The notes under the pieces were generated by a model. The model worked only from the letters and a program-made list of their open reading frames with translations, was not told the origin of the DNA and ran no database searches. From Chloroflexota bacterium (GTDB lineage Bacteria > Chloroflexota > Anaerolineae > Anaerolineales > Anaerolineaceae), in assembly GCA_023434145.1 (NCBI GenBank), contig JAEYTI010000070.1, forward strand, positions 1 to 14,997: a stretch of 14,997 nt of DNA. Direction: 5' to 3'. How positions within the stretch are numbered: the first letter of the stretch is position 1; every line of letters begins with the position of its first letter. Below are positions 7,579 through 14,330 of this stretch, one piece after another. The translations under genes and the position numbers were made by a program.

Positions 7579-8686
7579 GCGCCACCCGGTACAGGGCTTC
7601 CATGAAGAAGTAGTCGCCCCACATCACCGATTCATCTACGCCCAGCCCCTTGCGCTGGTGGTAAGCGCCGTGTTTTAGCAGACCCTCCCAGCCGGGCGTC
7701 TCGTGCGCCGAGAACTCCGGCGTCAGCAGCGTGTCGAGGATGCGGTGGGCATAGGCACGGTAGGCATCAGCGCGCGCCGCGCTGCGTGCCGTGCTCTGCT
7801 CCTTTGCTTTCAACAGCCCGGCCAGGTTCAGGAACCCGCCCGCCGCAATGGCGGCCGCCGAGCTTTCATACGGTACGGTGGGGTTTGGTTCGTCCCAATC
7901 GTTGGGCGGAACACCGTGCTCCGGCGTGTTTTCAATGTAGAAGCGCGCGCAGGCCTCGGCGGTGGCCAAAAACCGTTTGTCACCGGTCATGCTGTATACG
8001 TTGCTAAAGCCGTAGAGCGCCCAGGCCAGCCCGCGAGCCCATGAAGAGTCGTTCCGCCAGCCCTGCTGCGTGGACTGGTGCAGGAATTCACCCGTCTCCA
8101 GATCGAAGATGCCCTCGTGCGCGGTGGAGCCATCGCCTCGCACCAGATACTTGCGCGTGGTCAGGCAGTGCTGTGTGGCCACCCGCAGCAAATTGGCCGA
8201 GCTGATCTGCTGGGCCGCGTAGAAGATGATGCCCACGTTCATCATAATGTCGATGAACAGGCTGTCTTCCGCCAAAAACGAGCGCAAATACTGCCCATTC
8301 TCCTTAAATCGCAGGGCCAGCGTCTGCCCGGCCTCTACCACCACGGCGTTGAGCGCCGGGTCGCCGGTGAGATCGTACCAGCGCTTCCAGGTCGGCCAGA
8401 AGAGGAAGCCCAAATCGTGCACGGTGCGGTCCTCTTTGCGCGGCGTGATAAGCCGCGAATACCGCTCGGCCTTATCGCGCCAGTTTTGGCTGCCCGTATG
8501 CATGTGCAGCAGCCAGAGCTGCCCGCCCAAAAAGCCCTCGCACCAATTGGTCCACGACTCGCCCGAAAAATCCCACTTGCCGCGGGTGGTGTACATGGGG
8601 AACTGGTCGGGGTGCATTTCCGTCAGCCGCCGGAGCTGCGTGGCGGCAAAATCGAAGAATTGGTTGATCTGTGCCTGATTGGGCAT
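7571..8686 (-). CDS. Glycoside hydrolase family 88, unsaturated glucuronyl hydrolase
   Basis: A 371-residue alpha/alpha-barrel hydrolase, close to the roughly 377 residues of characterised unsaturated glucuronyl hydrolases. These remove the 4,5-unsaturated uronate left by polysaccharide lyases by hydrating the double bond. Seen: NWCEGFLGGQLW (47-58), HDLGFLF with Asp91 as candidate catalytic/substrate Asp, SLFIDIMMN with Asp146 as the second conserved acid, then DSSWARGLAWALYG and PYESSAAAIAAGG. No signal peptide is visible, so it probably acts in the cytoplasm on imported disaccharides. The start is the ATG at 8686: GGAGGA lies 10 bases upstream and a good sigma-70 promoter sits just before it. 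The longer open frame to 8776 would run through the promoter. No lyase or sugar transporter is in the window, so the natural polymer (glycosaminoglycan, gellan, ulvan or similar) is open. Confidence 0.9.
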   Translation of the reverse strand: MPNQAQINQFFDFAATQLRRLTEMHPDQFPMYTTRGKWDFSGESWTNWCEGFLGGQLWLLHMHTGSQNWRDKAERYSRLITPRKEDRTVHDLGFLFWPTWKRWYDLTGDPALNAVVVEAGQTLALRFKENGQYLRSFLAEDSLFIDIMMNVGIIFYAAQQISSANLLRVATQHCLTTRKYLVRGDGSTAHEGIFDLETGEFLHQSTQQGWRNDSSWARGLAWALYGFSNVYSMTGDKRFLATAEACARFYIENTPEHGVPPNDWDEPNPTVPYESSAAAIAAGGFLNLAGLLKAKEQSTARSAARADAYRAYAHRILDTLLTPEFSAHETPGWEGLLKHGAYHQRKGLGVDESVMWGDYFFMEALYRVAHE

Positions 8687-8720
8687 GGATAAAGAGTCCT
8701 CCGGTCGGCGGTATGTAGAA

Positions 8721-8748
8721 ATTATCGTTATCGACAGAAGAAAGTCAA
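8721..8748 (-). promoter_or_regulatory. Sigma-70-type promoter for the GH88-SDR operon
   Basis: On the minus strand: TTGACT (8748-8743), 16-base spacer, GATAAT (8726-8721). Each box matches the consensus at 5 of 6 bases. Predicted start of transcription is about 28 bases before the GH88 ATG, leaving room for the GGAGGA ribosome site. Confidence 0.7.
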
Positions 8749-8776
8749 GCGAAAAATGCTCTCTTTGGAGAGCCAC

Positions 8777-8805
8777 AAAAAAGCCCCCGCCTTGAGGCGG
8801 GGGTT
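8777..8805 (-). terminator. Rho-independent terminator of the secreted repeat protein gene
   Basis: On the minus strand CCCCCGCC, loop TCAA, GGCGGGGG, then C and a run of six T. The stem starts about 20 bases after the stop codon at 8825. A classic intrinsic terminator that isolates this gene from the GH88 operon. Confidence 0.9.
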
Positions 8806-8824
8806 GGGGGTGGTGTCTCTTTTT

Positions 8825-9805
8825 TTACCACCAGATGCGGAACCAGGTGGAGGTTTTGCCGTCCTCGGGGTTCTCTAGCGGACCGAGGGGGCTGTTGATC
8901 ACTTCCACCTCCACGCGGACCTGGTCGTTCGGCTGCACCTTCTCCACCGGGAAGGTCAGCTCGGTTACGCCGTCTTCGTTGGTCGGCGGCAGCGCCATGG
9001 AAGAGGAGCGCCGTTCAATTTCTGGTTTTCCGCGGTCGCGGTAAACGACGGTCAGCCGTACCGCTGCCCCGGCGATAGGGGTCTGGTCTTTCTCGCGCAC
9101 CAGCACGAATACGTGCTGCAAGTCGTCGGAGCGCATCAGCGGCTGTTCGACAAAGGCGTACACGCGCATATCTGAGAACATATTGAGCACGTTATTGCCG
9201 GGGGAAGGTACGCCAATCGTGCGGTTAAAGTCGAGCCGGCCCAGCTCGGTGAGTGTTACGCGCTGTCCGGCAGGCATATCGGGCCGCCATTCCATGCGGG
9301 CGCGCTCGAAGTATTGCACCAGGCGGTTATCTTCCCACTGCGCCTGCGAGATGGGCAGCCCGAAGTACGTATCGCCCTCGTTGCGCTCGTAAAACTGGCG
9401 GAAGGCGTAGCAAACGCTGTTGACCGTCTGCTCGAAGACGATGCAGTTGTTGAGCGGGAAGTCGGCCGGGATGCCAGGGTTCTGGTAGTTCCACGAGCCG
9501 AGCGGCGCGAGCGTCACCTGTTGCCCTTGCGGCTGGGTTGGGTCGTACTCCATGCGGGCACGCTGGAAGAACTGGATCTGCACGCCCTGGCGGATGGGGT
9601 GGGGCAGCTCCTGCGAGATCGGGTAGCCAAACAGCAGCACCGGGTCGGGTGCGGCATCCCAGAACCGCAGAAATGCACCCGATACGACCTGGTTGGTCTC
9701 TTCGAACAACCGGCGGTCCGCGTCCTGCTGGAAAGCGCTGGCAGAAGTCCCGGTCAATACGACAAGGACGGACAGCAGGAGCATGAAAATACGCCGCTGG
9801 AGCAT
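8825..9805 (-). CDS. Secreted protein with two FGYPIS/YFERARME repeats and an Ig-like C-terminal domain
   Basis: 326 residues. The N-terminus (MLQRR, hydrophobic run, TSASA before FQQ) is a signal peptide with likely cleavage after Ala24. Two tandem repeats follow, about 31-104 and 125-193. Each has a hydrophobic start, a (F)G(Y/L)PIS turn, then Q(F/Y)F(Q/E)RARME(Y/W)-P and VTL--LG. I recognise such repeats from exported Chloroflexota proteins; they probably bind a surface polymer, but no function is established. Residues 210-326 look like a beta-sandwich (HVFVLVREKDQTPIAGAAVRLTVVYRD). Two cysteines at 121 and 132 could pair outside the cell. The start at 9805 follows from the signal peptide and from a promoter whose -10 box ends 7 bases before the ATG; there is no Shine-Dalgarno. 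Exported, substrate unknown. Confidence 0.8.
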   Translation of the reverse strand: MLQRRIFMLLLSVLVVLTGTSASAFQQDADRRLFEETNQVVSGAFLRFWDAAPDPVLLFGYPISQELPHPIRQGVQIQFFQRARMEYDPTQPQGQQVTLAPLGSWNYQNPGIPADFPLNNCIVFEQTVNSVCYAFRQFYERNEGDTYFGLPISQAQWEDNRLVQYFERARMEWRPDMPAGQRVTLTELGRLDFNRTIGVPSPGNNVLNMFSDMRVYAFVEQPLMRSDDLQHVFVLVREKDQTPIAGAAVRLTVVYRDRGKPEIERRSSSMALPPTNEDGVTELTFPVEKVQPNDQVRVEVEVINSPLGPLENPEDGKTSTWFRIWW

Positions 9806-9811
9806 GATTTG

Positions 9812-9840
9812 ATTATACAGATAAGTAGGAAATGTCACAA
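9812..9840 (-). promoter_or_regulatory. Promoter predicting a leaderless mRNA for the secreted protein
   Basis: Minus strand TTGTGA (9840-9835), 17-base spacer, perfect TATAAT (9817-9812), then CAAATC and the ATG. With the usual 7-base distance the first transcribed base is the A of the start codon at 9805. No ribosome-binding sequence is present, consistent with leaderless translation. Confidence 0.75.
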
Positions 9841-9894
9841 GCTTTGCCGGATTTCATAATTCTTACAAACCTTACAAACAGTTTGCAGAAGAAT

Positions 9895-10052
9895 GCCTCA
9901 CCCCCCGCAGCTTCGCTGCGTTCCCCTCTCCAAAACTTGCAAGACCGGCAAGTTTTGGAGAGGGGTGTCTTGCAAACCCATGTCTAGGTGAAATAAGGCA
10001 CCCCTCTCCATTTTCGGGCTTTGGCGAAAATGGAGAGGGGCGGGGGTGAGGC
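9895..10052. repeat. Composite palindromic CCCCTCTCC element with terminal inverted repeats
   Basis: The ends are GCCTCACCCCCCGC and its near complement GCGGGGGTGAGGC. Inside are two perfect hairpins: 9923-9940 with 9948-9965 (18 bp, CCCCTCTCCAAAACTTGC arm) and 10001-10016 with 10025-10040 (16 bp, CCCCTCTCCATTTTCG arm). The shared base CCCCTCTCC is constant; the tip sequence differs but stays paired. A small GCAGC-TTC-GCTGC hairpin sits at 9907-9919. This fills the gap between two minus-strand genes. Confidence 0.8.
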
Positions 10053-10080
10053 GTTCTTCCAGCGGCTTCGCCGCTTTCCC

Positions 10081-10824
10081 CTACTTCGTATACCTCGACT
10101 CATCCAGCTGCTTGCGCAGGCGTTCTTCCGCCGTCTCGCCCTGGCCGCTGCCCAGCGGCCCCGACTCCGCGGATTGCATCGTAGCTAGTTCTGCTTGCTC
10201 TGCCGCGGCCAGCTCGGCGGGGCTGCGGCGGGTGGCGAGGAACCACTTGCCGCAGTAGGGGCAGCGGTCCAGCTTACCGGCGACCAAATTGATGCCCCAA
10301 ACATGGCGCGCGAAGGGCCGGTCACAGCGCGGGCAGATTGTCCCACCCATCATGCCGTAACTGCGCGGCGCGCCGGCGGGCAAATGCTCGTTGCCGCGCA
10401 TAGCAAAGTACTGAACGCCTGCGGTGATCGCCAAAATCGCGATCAAGATGCCCCCAAGCGGGATGAAGATTTTTTGAAACGACTCAGACTGCTGCTCCTG
10501 GCTGAGAAAGTTGAGCTGCACGGTGGGCGTGTTCACCTGGCGGCCGTCTACCGTCTCCACCATCGCGGTCAGCTCGTGTACGCCGCTGCTGTAATCGGAG
10601 GTCTTGAACTGAATTTTGAAGGGCGGTTCGGTGAATCGGCCCATCTCCTGCTCATCGATGTAGTAAGTGACGGCCCGAATGGCGTTCTGATCGCCGTGGA
10701 CGGTCATCGAGAAGTTGCCGCGCACGTCCGCGCCGTTGCCATAGCCAAAATCGCGGCGCACATCCAGCCGGAACTCAGCCTGCTGGAAGAAAAAGAGCGT
10801 GAGAATTGCGAGTATACGGAACAT
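10081..10824 (-). CDS. Ig-like domain / single TM / zinc-ribbon membrane protein
   Basis: A 247-residue protein I cannot place in a named family. A hydrophobic N-terminus (FRILAILTLFFFQQ) acts as signal or anchor. Residues about 17-108 look like a beta-sandwich (IRAVTYYIDEQEMG, VHELTAMVETVDG). A transmembrane helix spans about 119-142. After it come CPRC (Cys164, Cys167) and CPYC (Cys188, Cys191), a CxxC-x20-CxxC zinc ribbon, then an Ala/Glu-rich helix ending ESRYTK. The sensor-like outer domain and metal-binding inner domain suggest a structural or signalling role; this is inference. The ATG at 10824 is chosen because AGGA lies 9 bases upstream and the open frame upstream of it only reads through a hairpin. 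It follows the ABC permease gene on the same strand with a 139-base gap containing two hairpins, so linkage to that operon is uncertain. Confidence 0.75.
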   Translation of the reverse strand: MFRILAILTLFFFQQAEFRLDVRRDFGYGNGADVRGNFSMTVHGDQNAIRAVTYYIDEQEMGRFTEPPFKIQFKTSDYSSGVHELTAMVETVDGRQVNTPTVQLNFLSQEQQSESFQKIFIPLGGILIAILAITAGVQYFAMRGNEHLPAGAPRSYGMMGGTICPRCDRPFARHVWGINLVAGKLDRCPYCGKWFLATRRSPAELAAAEQAELATMQSAESGPLGSGQGETAEERLRKQLDESRYTK

Positions 10825-10846
10825 TATTTGAAATCCTATATTGATC

Positions 10847-10907
10847 CATCGTTGGGATCGTAGTGTGTGGCCAACAACGTTGGCCACACACTACGATCCC
10901 AACGATG
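10847..10907. repeat. Perfect 29-bp hairpin (TGTGTGGCCAAC family), copy B
   Basis: The left arm 10847-10875 ends TGTGTGGCCAAC, the loop is AAC, and the right arm 10879-10907 is its exact complement. TGATC/GATCA beyond a 3-base bulge can lengthen the stem. It lies in the gap upstream of the zinc-ribbon gene. It shares the tip with copy A at 6651-6709, but in the lower stem both arms differ together. Confidence 0.85.
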
Positions 10908-10918
10908 TTCGATCAGCT

Positions 10919-10957
10919 TTTTGTTTCCCCAACGACTTTGTCGTTGGGGAAACAAAA
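10919..10957 (-). terminator. Perfect 18-bp hairpin after the ABC permease gene, probable terminator
   Basis: TTTTGTTTCCCCAACGAC (10919-10936), loop TTT, then the exact complement 10940-10957. On the minus strand it begins 6 bases after the permease stop codon. The base of the stem is A/T-rich (TTTTG against CAAAA), but no T run follows on the minus strand, so termination is likely rather than certain. Confidence 0.6.
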
Positions 10958-10962
10958 TTATT

Positions 10963-11760
10963 TTACTTCCACCGGGTCAAGATCGTCTCGCGCTGGAACA
11001 GGCGCGAGCCCATCAGCACCAGCCCAATGTCGAGCGCGAGCATTACCGCGGCGGAGACGAGGATCAGCGTCACGTTGAGCACGATCAGCCCGGCGATCTG
11101 CCCGAACAGCAGGCCCATGATCGGCACGATCAGCACGCCGGCTACCTGCTCGGCCACGCGCGGATCGTTGACCCGCGACGAGACGATGACGGCCAGGTTG
11201 ACCGCGGCGACCGCCAGCAGCGGGCCAATCACCAGGATTGCGATCAGCCAGATCGGCCCAACGATGTACCGGATCAGCCCGGGCGTGCCGCCGGCCAGCG
11301 GCAGCAGCAGCACAAAGATACCAAAGCACAGCCACGAAAGGATGATGGCCGGGAGAGCAGCCGCGGCGGCTTTGCCCCACAGCAGTTCCACCGTGGTGAC
11401 GGGTGTCGCCAGCAGCGGTTCGAGGCTGCGGGTGGTCTTCTCACCCACGATGCTGTAGGCGGCAATGGCCGTGGGGATCATCAGCGGCATCATCATGAAC
11501 ATGATCATAAACTGGTTCATCATAAAGCGCTGCATGCACTCCATCCCGCTGGCATCGCCGCACAATTCGAGGAACTCGGGCGGCACATCTGCCGTAGCGC
11601 CGGAGATCTCCGTCCCAGACGCCCCCATCGCGTACAGGATGATCAGCGGTAGGGCGGTGAGGATCACCGGCATAAAGGCAACGGTGAAGAGGACCATGCG
11701 GTTCTTGAAGACCTCGGACCACTCTTTATCAATAATGGTGCGGACACGGTTCATGTTCAT
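10963..11760 (-). CDS. ABC-2 type transporter permease
   Basis: A 265-residue inner-membrane subunit of an ABC exporter. About six hydrophobic segments are visible, starting with VLFTVAFMPVILTALPLIIL (about 23-42), then a Met-rich helix (FMIMFMMMPLMIPTAIAAY). The motif IVGEKTTRSLEPLLATPVTTVELLWGK is diagnostic of NatB / ABC-2 permeases, where it contacts the ATPase. The first outer loop (about 50-78) has two cysteines. The start codon lies 4 bases after the ATPase stop codon, so the pair is one operon and must form one transporter. Substrate unknown; relatives export sodium, drugs or lipids. Its stop is followed closely by a hairpin. Confidence 0.9.
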   Translation of the reverse strand: MNMNRVRTIIDKEWSEVFKNRMVLFTVAFMPVILTALPLIILYAMGASGTEISGATADVPPEFLELCGDASGMECMQRFMMNQFMIMFMMMPLMIPTAIAAYSIVGEKTTRSLEPLLATPVTTVELLWGKAAAAALPAIILSWLCFGIFVLLLPLAGGTPGLIRYIVGPIWLIAILVIGPLLAVAAVNLAVIVSSRVNDPRVAEQVAGVLIVPIMGLLFGQIAGLIVLNVTLILVSAAVMLALDIGLVLMGSRLFQRETILTRWK

Positions 11761-11764
11761 GGGG

Positions 11765-12694
11765 TTACCGCGCTTCCTGAATCATTTGCAGGTAAATATC
11801 TTCCAGCGAGTGACGCAGCTCGCCGACAAACTGCACTTTCGCCCCGGCTTCTACCAGCCGCTGCACGATGATGGGGTTCTGCTCCTCGGGGTTATCCAGC
11901 GAGATCACCAGGCGGTTATCTACCGGCTGAGCCTCGGTGACGAAGGGCAACTCGCAAAGCATGTCCTTCCAGCGCGGGTCCATATGCGCCAAATGGAACA
12001 CCACCTTGCGCCCAAACAGCGTCTTGCGCAGGTTCTCGGGCGTATCCACCGCCACCAGGCGAGTTTTGAAGATTCCGATACGGTCGCATAGGCGGTCGGC
12101 TTCGGCCAGGTTGTGCGTGCAGAGGAAAATCGTCACGCCCGAGGCCTTCAGCTCCTCGATGAAGTCGCGCACCAGCCGCGAGGCCTCGGGGTCGAGGCCC
12201 GAGGTCGGCTCGTCGAGGAACAGCACGCGTGGCTCGTGCAGCAGCGCGCGGGCAATGGCCAGTTTCTGGCGCATGCCCTTCGAGAAGCTCCCGGCGGGAT
12301 CAAAGCGGCGCTCCCACAGACCCAGCATGCGCAGGTATTTTTCCACCTGCCCGGGCACGTCTGGCACTTCGTACAGCTTCGCGAAGATGGTCAGGTTCTT
12401 CTCCGCCGAAAGGCGCTCGTACATGCCGGGCGTCTCGGTGAGGATGCCCACCATACGGCGGATCTCCTGGTCATCTGTGCCGACTGTGTATTTGCCGATC
12501 TGCGCCACGCCGCTGGAAGGGCCGATCAGGCTGCAAAGCATGCGCACGGTTGTGGTCTTTCCGGCGCCGTTCGGCCCGAGGAAGCCAAATACCTCGCCCT
12601 CATTCACCGTTACCGTCAGCCGTTCCACGGCGGTGATAGGGGGCTGCTTCTTGTTGATCTGGAACGTCTTAGTTAAATTTTCGGTGCGGATCAT
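11765..12694 (-). CDS. ABC transporter ATP-binding protein (NatA/CcmA-like)
   Basis: 309 residues. Walker A GPNGAGKT at 40-47, signature FSKGMRQK at 137-144 (a common variant of LSGGQ in ABC-2 exporters), Walker B VLFLDEP at 157-163, D-loop SGLD at 165-168 and switch His194 (CTHNLAEAD). The Q-loop position carries Glu87 in TETPGMY, usual in this subfamily. A C-terminal extension of about 90 residues, typical of NatA-type ATPases, follows the nucleotide-binding domain. It powers the permease encoded 4 bases downstream. The ATG at 12694 is used because AAAGG lies 8 bases upstream and residues start with the usual MIRTENLTK strand; the open frame extends 10 codons further without support. Confidence 0.92.
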   Translation of the reverse strand: MIRTENLTKTFQINKKQPPITAVERLTVTVNEGEVFGFLGPNGAGKTTTVRMLCSLIGPSSGVAQIGKYTVGTDDQEIRRMVGILTETPGMYERLSAEKNLTIFAKLYEVPDVPGQVEKYLRMLGLWERRFDPAGSFSKGMRQKLAIARALLHEPRVLFLDEPTSGLDPEASRLVRDFIEELKASGVTIFLCTHNLAEADRLCDRIGIFKTRLVAVDTPENLRKTLFGRKVVFHLAHMDPRWKDMLCELPFVTEAQPVDNRLVISLDNPEEQNPIIVQRLVEAGAKVQFVGELRHSLEDIYLQMIQEAR

Positions 12695-12783
12695 ATCTGC
12701 TACCTTTACATGGTAAACCACCACCAGCCAGCTATTGGGGCGGTGGGTTGAAATACTGCGGTTGTGAAGCTGCGAACAAGATT

Positions 12784-12792
12784 ATTGTAGCA
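12784..12792 (-). promoter_or_regulatory. Extended -10 promoter for the ABC operon
   Basis: Minus strand TGC-TACAAT, an extended -10 (TGn plus 5 of 6 of the -10 consensus), with no convincing -35. Transcription would start near 12777, leaving an 80-base leader. That leader contains TTTAC-CAT-GTAAA (12705-12717), a short dyad close to the ribosome site that might bind a regulator; this last point is weak. Confidence 0.5.
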
Positions 12793-12920
12793 TACCGCCT
12801 TCCGGGCGCATGGGTCTGCGGGCGCGTTTGGAGTGGGCCTAAAGGCGGGTTGGGGGCTTGTGTTCTGTACGATGAGAGGGAGGAAAAGGTTGTAGCGAAC
12901 GCCGTGGACGACTCATCGAG

Positions 12921-13136
12921 AAGATCCTCACCCCCCGCCCCCTCTCCGGTTGTGCTCTTTTGGCTCTAGGTTCGAGTTGATGGGCGCAAATCGCAAAACC
13001 GAAGAGGGGGTGCCTTGCTGGCCAACTCGGTTTTGGGAACAAGTCACCCCCTCTCCAGATTTGCGGGTTGTGCTAATCAAACGGAATGTAGAACCATAAC
13101 AGCACATCTGGAGAGGGGGCGGGGGGTGAGGATCTT
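12921..13136. repeat. Composite palindromic element with perfect 27-bp terminal inverted repeats
   Basis: The left end 12921-12947 (AAGATCCTCACCCC...) and right end 13110-13136 are exact reverse complements over 27 bases. It consists of two head-to-head copies of the element at 2534-2627: 12921-13012 inverted and 13044-13138 direct, separated by about 31 bases. In the right copy CCCCCTCTCCAGAT pairs perfectly with ATCTGGAGAGGGGG. Together with 12695-12920, where only the ABC promoter was found, it fills the 538-base gap between divergent genes. Confidence 0.8.
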
Positions 13137-13203
13137 TTGTCAACCCTTTGTCATCTCCTTCTCATCCCCCTGTCAAGCGGACCTCTTCCCACCGCCGTAT
13201 CCT

Positions 13204-13225
13204 CTTCTCAACAACTGAGAAGGAG
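13204..13225 (+). promoter_or_regulatory. Ribosome-binding site at the foot of a small hairpin
   Basis: CTTCTCA, loop ACAAC, TGAGAAG pairs directly into AAGGAG, the ribosome site 7 bases before the ATG at 13233. Folding would hide the first bases of the site. The stem is only 7 bp, so a regulatory effect is possible but unproven. Confidence 0.4.
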
Positions 13226-13232
13226 AAACCCT

Positions 13233-14207
13233 ATGAAACGCCCAATGCTTGCCCTGTTCTTGTTCGCCCTTGTTCTTCTGGCAGCCTGCACGTCCGCTGC
13301 CACACCGTCGCCCCAACAAAACGGCGACCACCGGTCCGCGCCGGCTATGACCGCCGGGTATGCCGAACCCGGCGCTGCCGCGGAGCTGCCCGCCGCGCCG
13401 ATGGCGACATTTGCCGCGCAAGAGGCGCCCGCTGGTGAAGACGGCGCGCCCCCGCCCACCTCGCCGCTGGCTTTCTCTGCCCCTGGCAGCGGCATGGTCA
13501 TCAAAGACGCCGAGCTGACCCTGCTGGTGCGCGATACTTCCCAGGCCGTCGGCGCGGTGACCGCCATCCTGACCGACTCGGGCGGCTACATCATCAACTC
13601 GCAGACTTGGTATCAGGACGGCTATATGTACGCTTCGATGCGCCTGGGTGTGCCCTCCGCCGGGTTTGAAGACGTGCTCAACCGCCTGCGCCGGGTGGGG
13701 CTGCAAGTGCTGCGCGAGGCCGCTGTCGGCCAGGATGTGAGCGACCAGTACACTGATCTCCAGTCGCGCCTGACCAACCTGGAGGCCACCGCCGCCCGCG
13801 TGCGCGAATTCCTCGCCGATGCCAAGACCATCGAAGAGTCGCTGCGCATCAACCAGCAGCTCTCGGAGCTGGACCAGCAGATCGAGCAGATCAAAGGCCA
13901 GATGCGCTACTACGAAGGCCGCGCCGCCTACTCCACCGTCACCGTCACGCTCAACCCCGAGTACCCGACTCCGACCCCCACCATGACGGCCACACCGACT
14001 GCCACCCCCACGCTCACACCCACCGCCACCGCCTGGAGCCCCGCCCAGACCTTTGACGACGCAACGGACGTGCTTGCGAAGCAGGGTCAGACGGTTACCG
14101 ACGTGCTGATCTGGGGTGCCGTGGTGCTCGGCCCCTGGCTGGCGCTCATCGCCCTCGCCGCGCTGATTGTAAGAGGAGTGGCGAAGCGGGCGCGCGTATT
14201 ACGGTAG
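13233..14207 (+). CDS. DUF4349 domain lipoprotein
   Basis: 324 residues. The N-terminus MKRPMLALFLFALVLLAAC is a lipoprotein signal with lipobox LAAC and lipidated Cys19. A Pro/Ala-rich stretch leads to the DUF4349 domain (about 86-243): VIKDAELTLLVRD, GGYIINSQ, a central helical region with QDVSDQYTDLQSRL and coiled-coil-like heptads (INQQLSELDQQIEQIKGQ), then YSTVTVTL. A linker of Thr/Pro repeats (about 245-268) and a C-terminal transmembrane helix (about 290-312) with a basic tail follow. The protein is thus fixed to the membrane at both ends, the usual DUF4349 design. Function is unknown. The start is set by AAGGAG 7 bases upstream and the lipoprotein signal; the open frame begins earlier at 13137 but reads through non-coding repeat flank. 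Monocistronic. Confidence 0.9.
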   Translation: MKRPMLALFLFALVLLAACTSAATPSPQQNGDHRSAPAMTAGYAEPGAAAELPAAPMATFAAQEAPAGEDGAPPPTSPLAFSAPGSGMVIKDAELTLLVRDTSQAVGAVTAILTDSGGYIINSQTWYQDGYMYASMRLGVPSAGFEDVLNRLRRVGLQVLREAAVGQDVSDQYTDLQSRLTNLEATAARVREFLADAKTIEESLRINQQLSELDQQIEQIKGQMRYYEGRAAYSTVTVTLNPEYPTPTPTMTATPTATPTLTPTATAWSPAQTFDDATDVLAKQGQTVTDVLIWGAVVLGPWLALIALAALIVRGVAKRARVLR

Positions 14208-14224
14208 GACTTTCGCCGAGGGGA

Positions 14225-14299
14225 ACGCCTCACCCTCGGCCCTCTCCATTTCGCCAGAAATGGAGAGGGGGATGCAGCGAAGCTGCGGGGGTGAGGCGT
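14225..14299. repeat. Palindromic CCCTCTCC element, compact copy
   Basis: Terminal ACGCCTCACCC (14225-14235) and GGGTGAGGCGT (14289-14299) are exact complements. Inside, CCCTCTCCATTTC (14240-14252) pairs with GAAATGGAGAGGG (14257-14269) across GCCA, and a GCAGC-GAA-GCTGC hairpin follows. It sits 17 bases after the lipoprotein gene and could stop its transcription. Confidence 0.8.
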
Positions 14300-14315
14300 C
14301 TCTTTTTGCAGCCTA

Positions 14316-14324
14316 TGCTATAGT
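14316..14324 (+). promoter_or_regulatory. Extended -10 promoter predicting a leaderless mRNA
   Basis: TGC-TATAGT followed by GATGCA and the ATG at 14331. The last base of the -10 box is 7 bases before the A of the start codon, the same geometry as the promoter at 9812-9840. No clear -35 and no Shine-Dalgarno were seen. Confidence 0.6.
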
Positions 14325-14330
14325 GATGCA

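Noticed and set aside
10825..10887. N-terminal extension of the zinc-ribbon protein reading MANVVGHTLRSQ
   Set aside because: Those codons are the arm of the perfect hairpin 10847-10907; the same peptide appears from the other strand because the sequence is palindromic. The ATG at 10824 has a ribosome site and a hydrophobic leader.
12921..13138. Possible CRISPR array because of repeated palindromes
   Set aside because: Copies are inverted, unequal in length and not separated by regular unique spacers, and no cas gene is present.
13137..13232. Upstream part of the lipoprotein open frame, starting at 13137
   Set aside because: It begins in the tail of a palindromic repeat and has no ribosome site; the lipoprotein signal begins at 13233 after AAGGAG.
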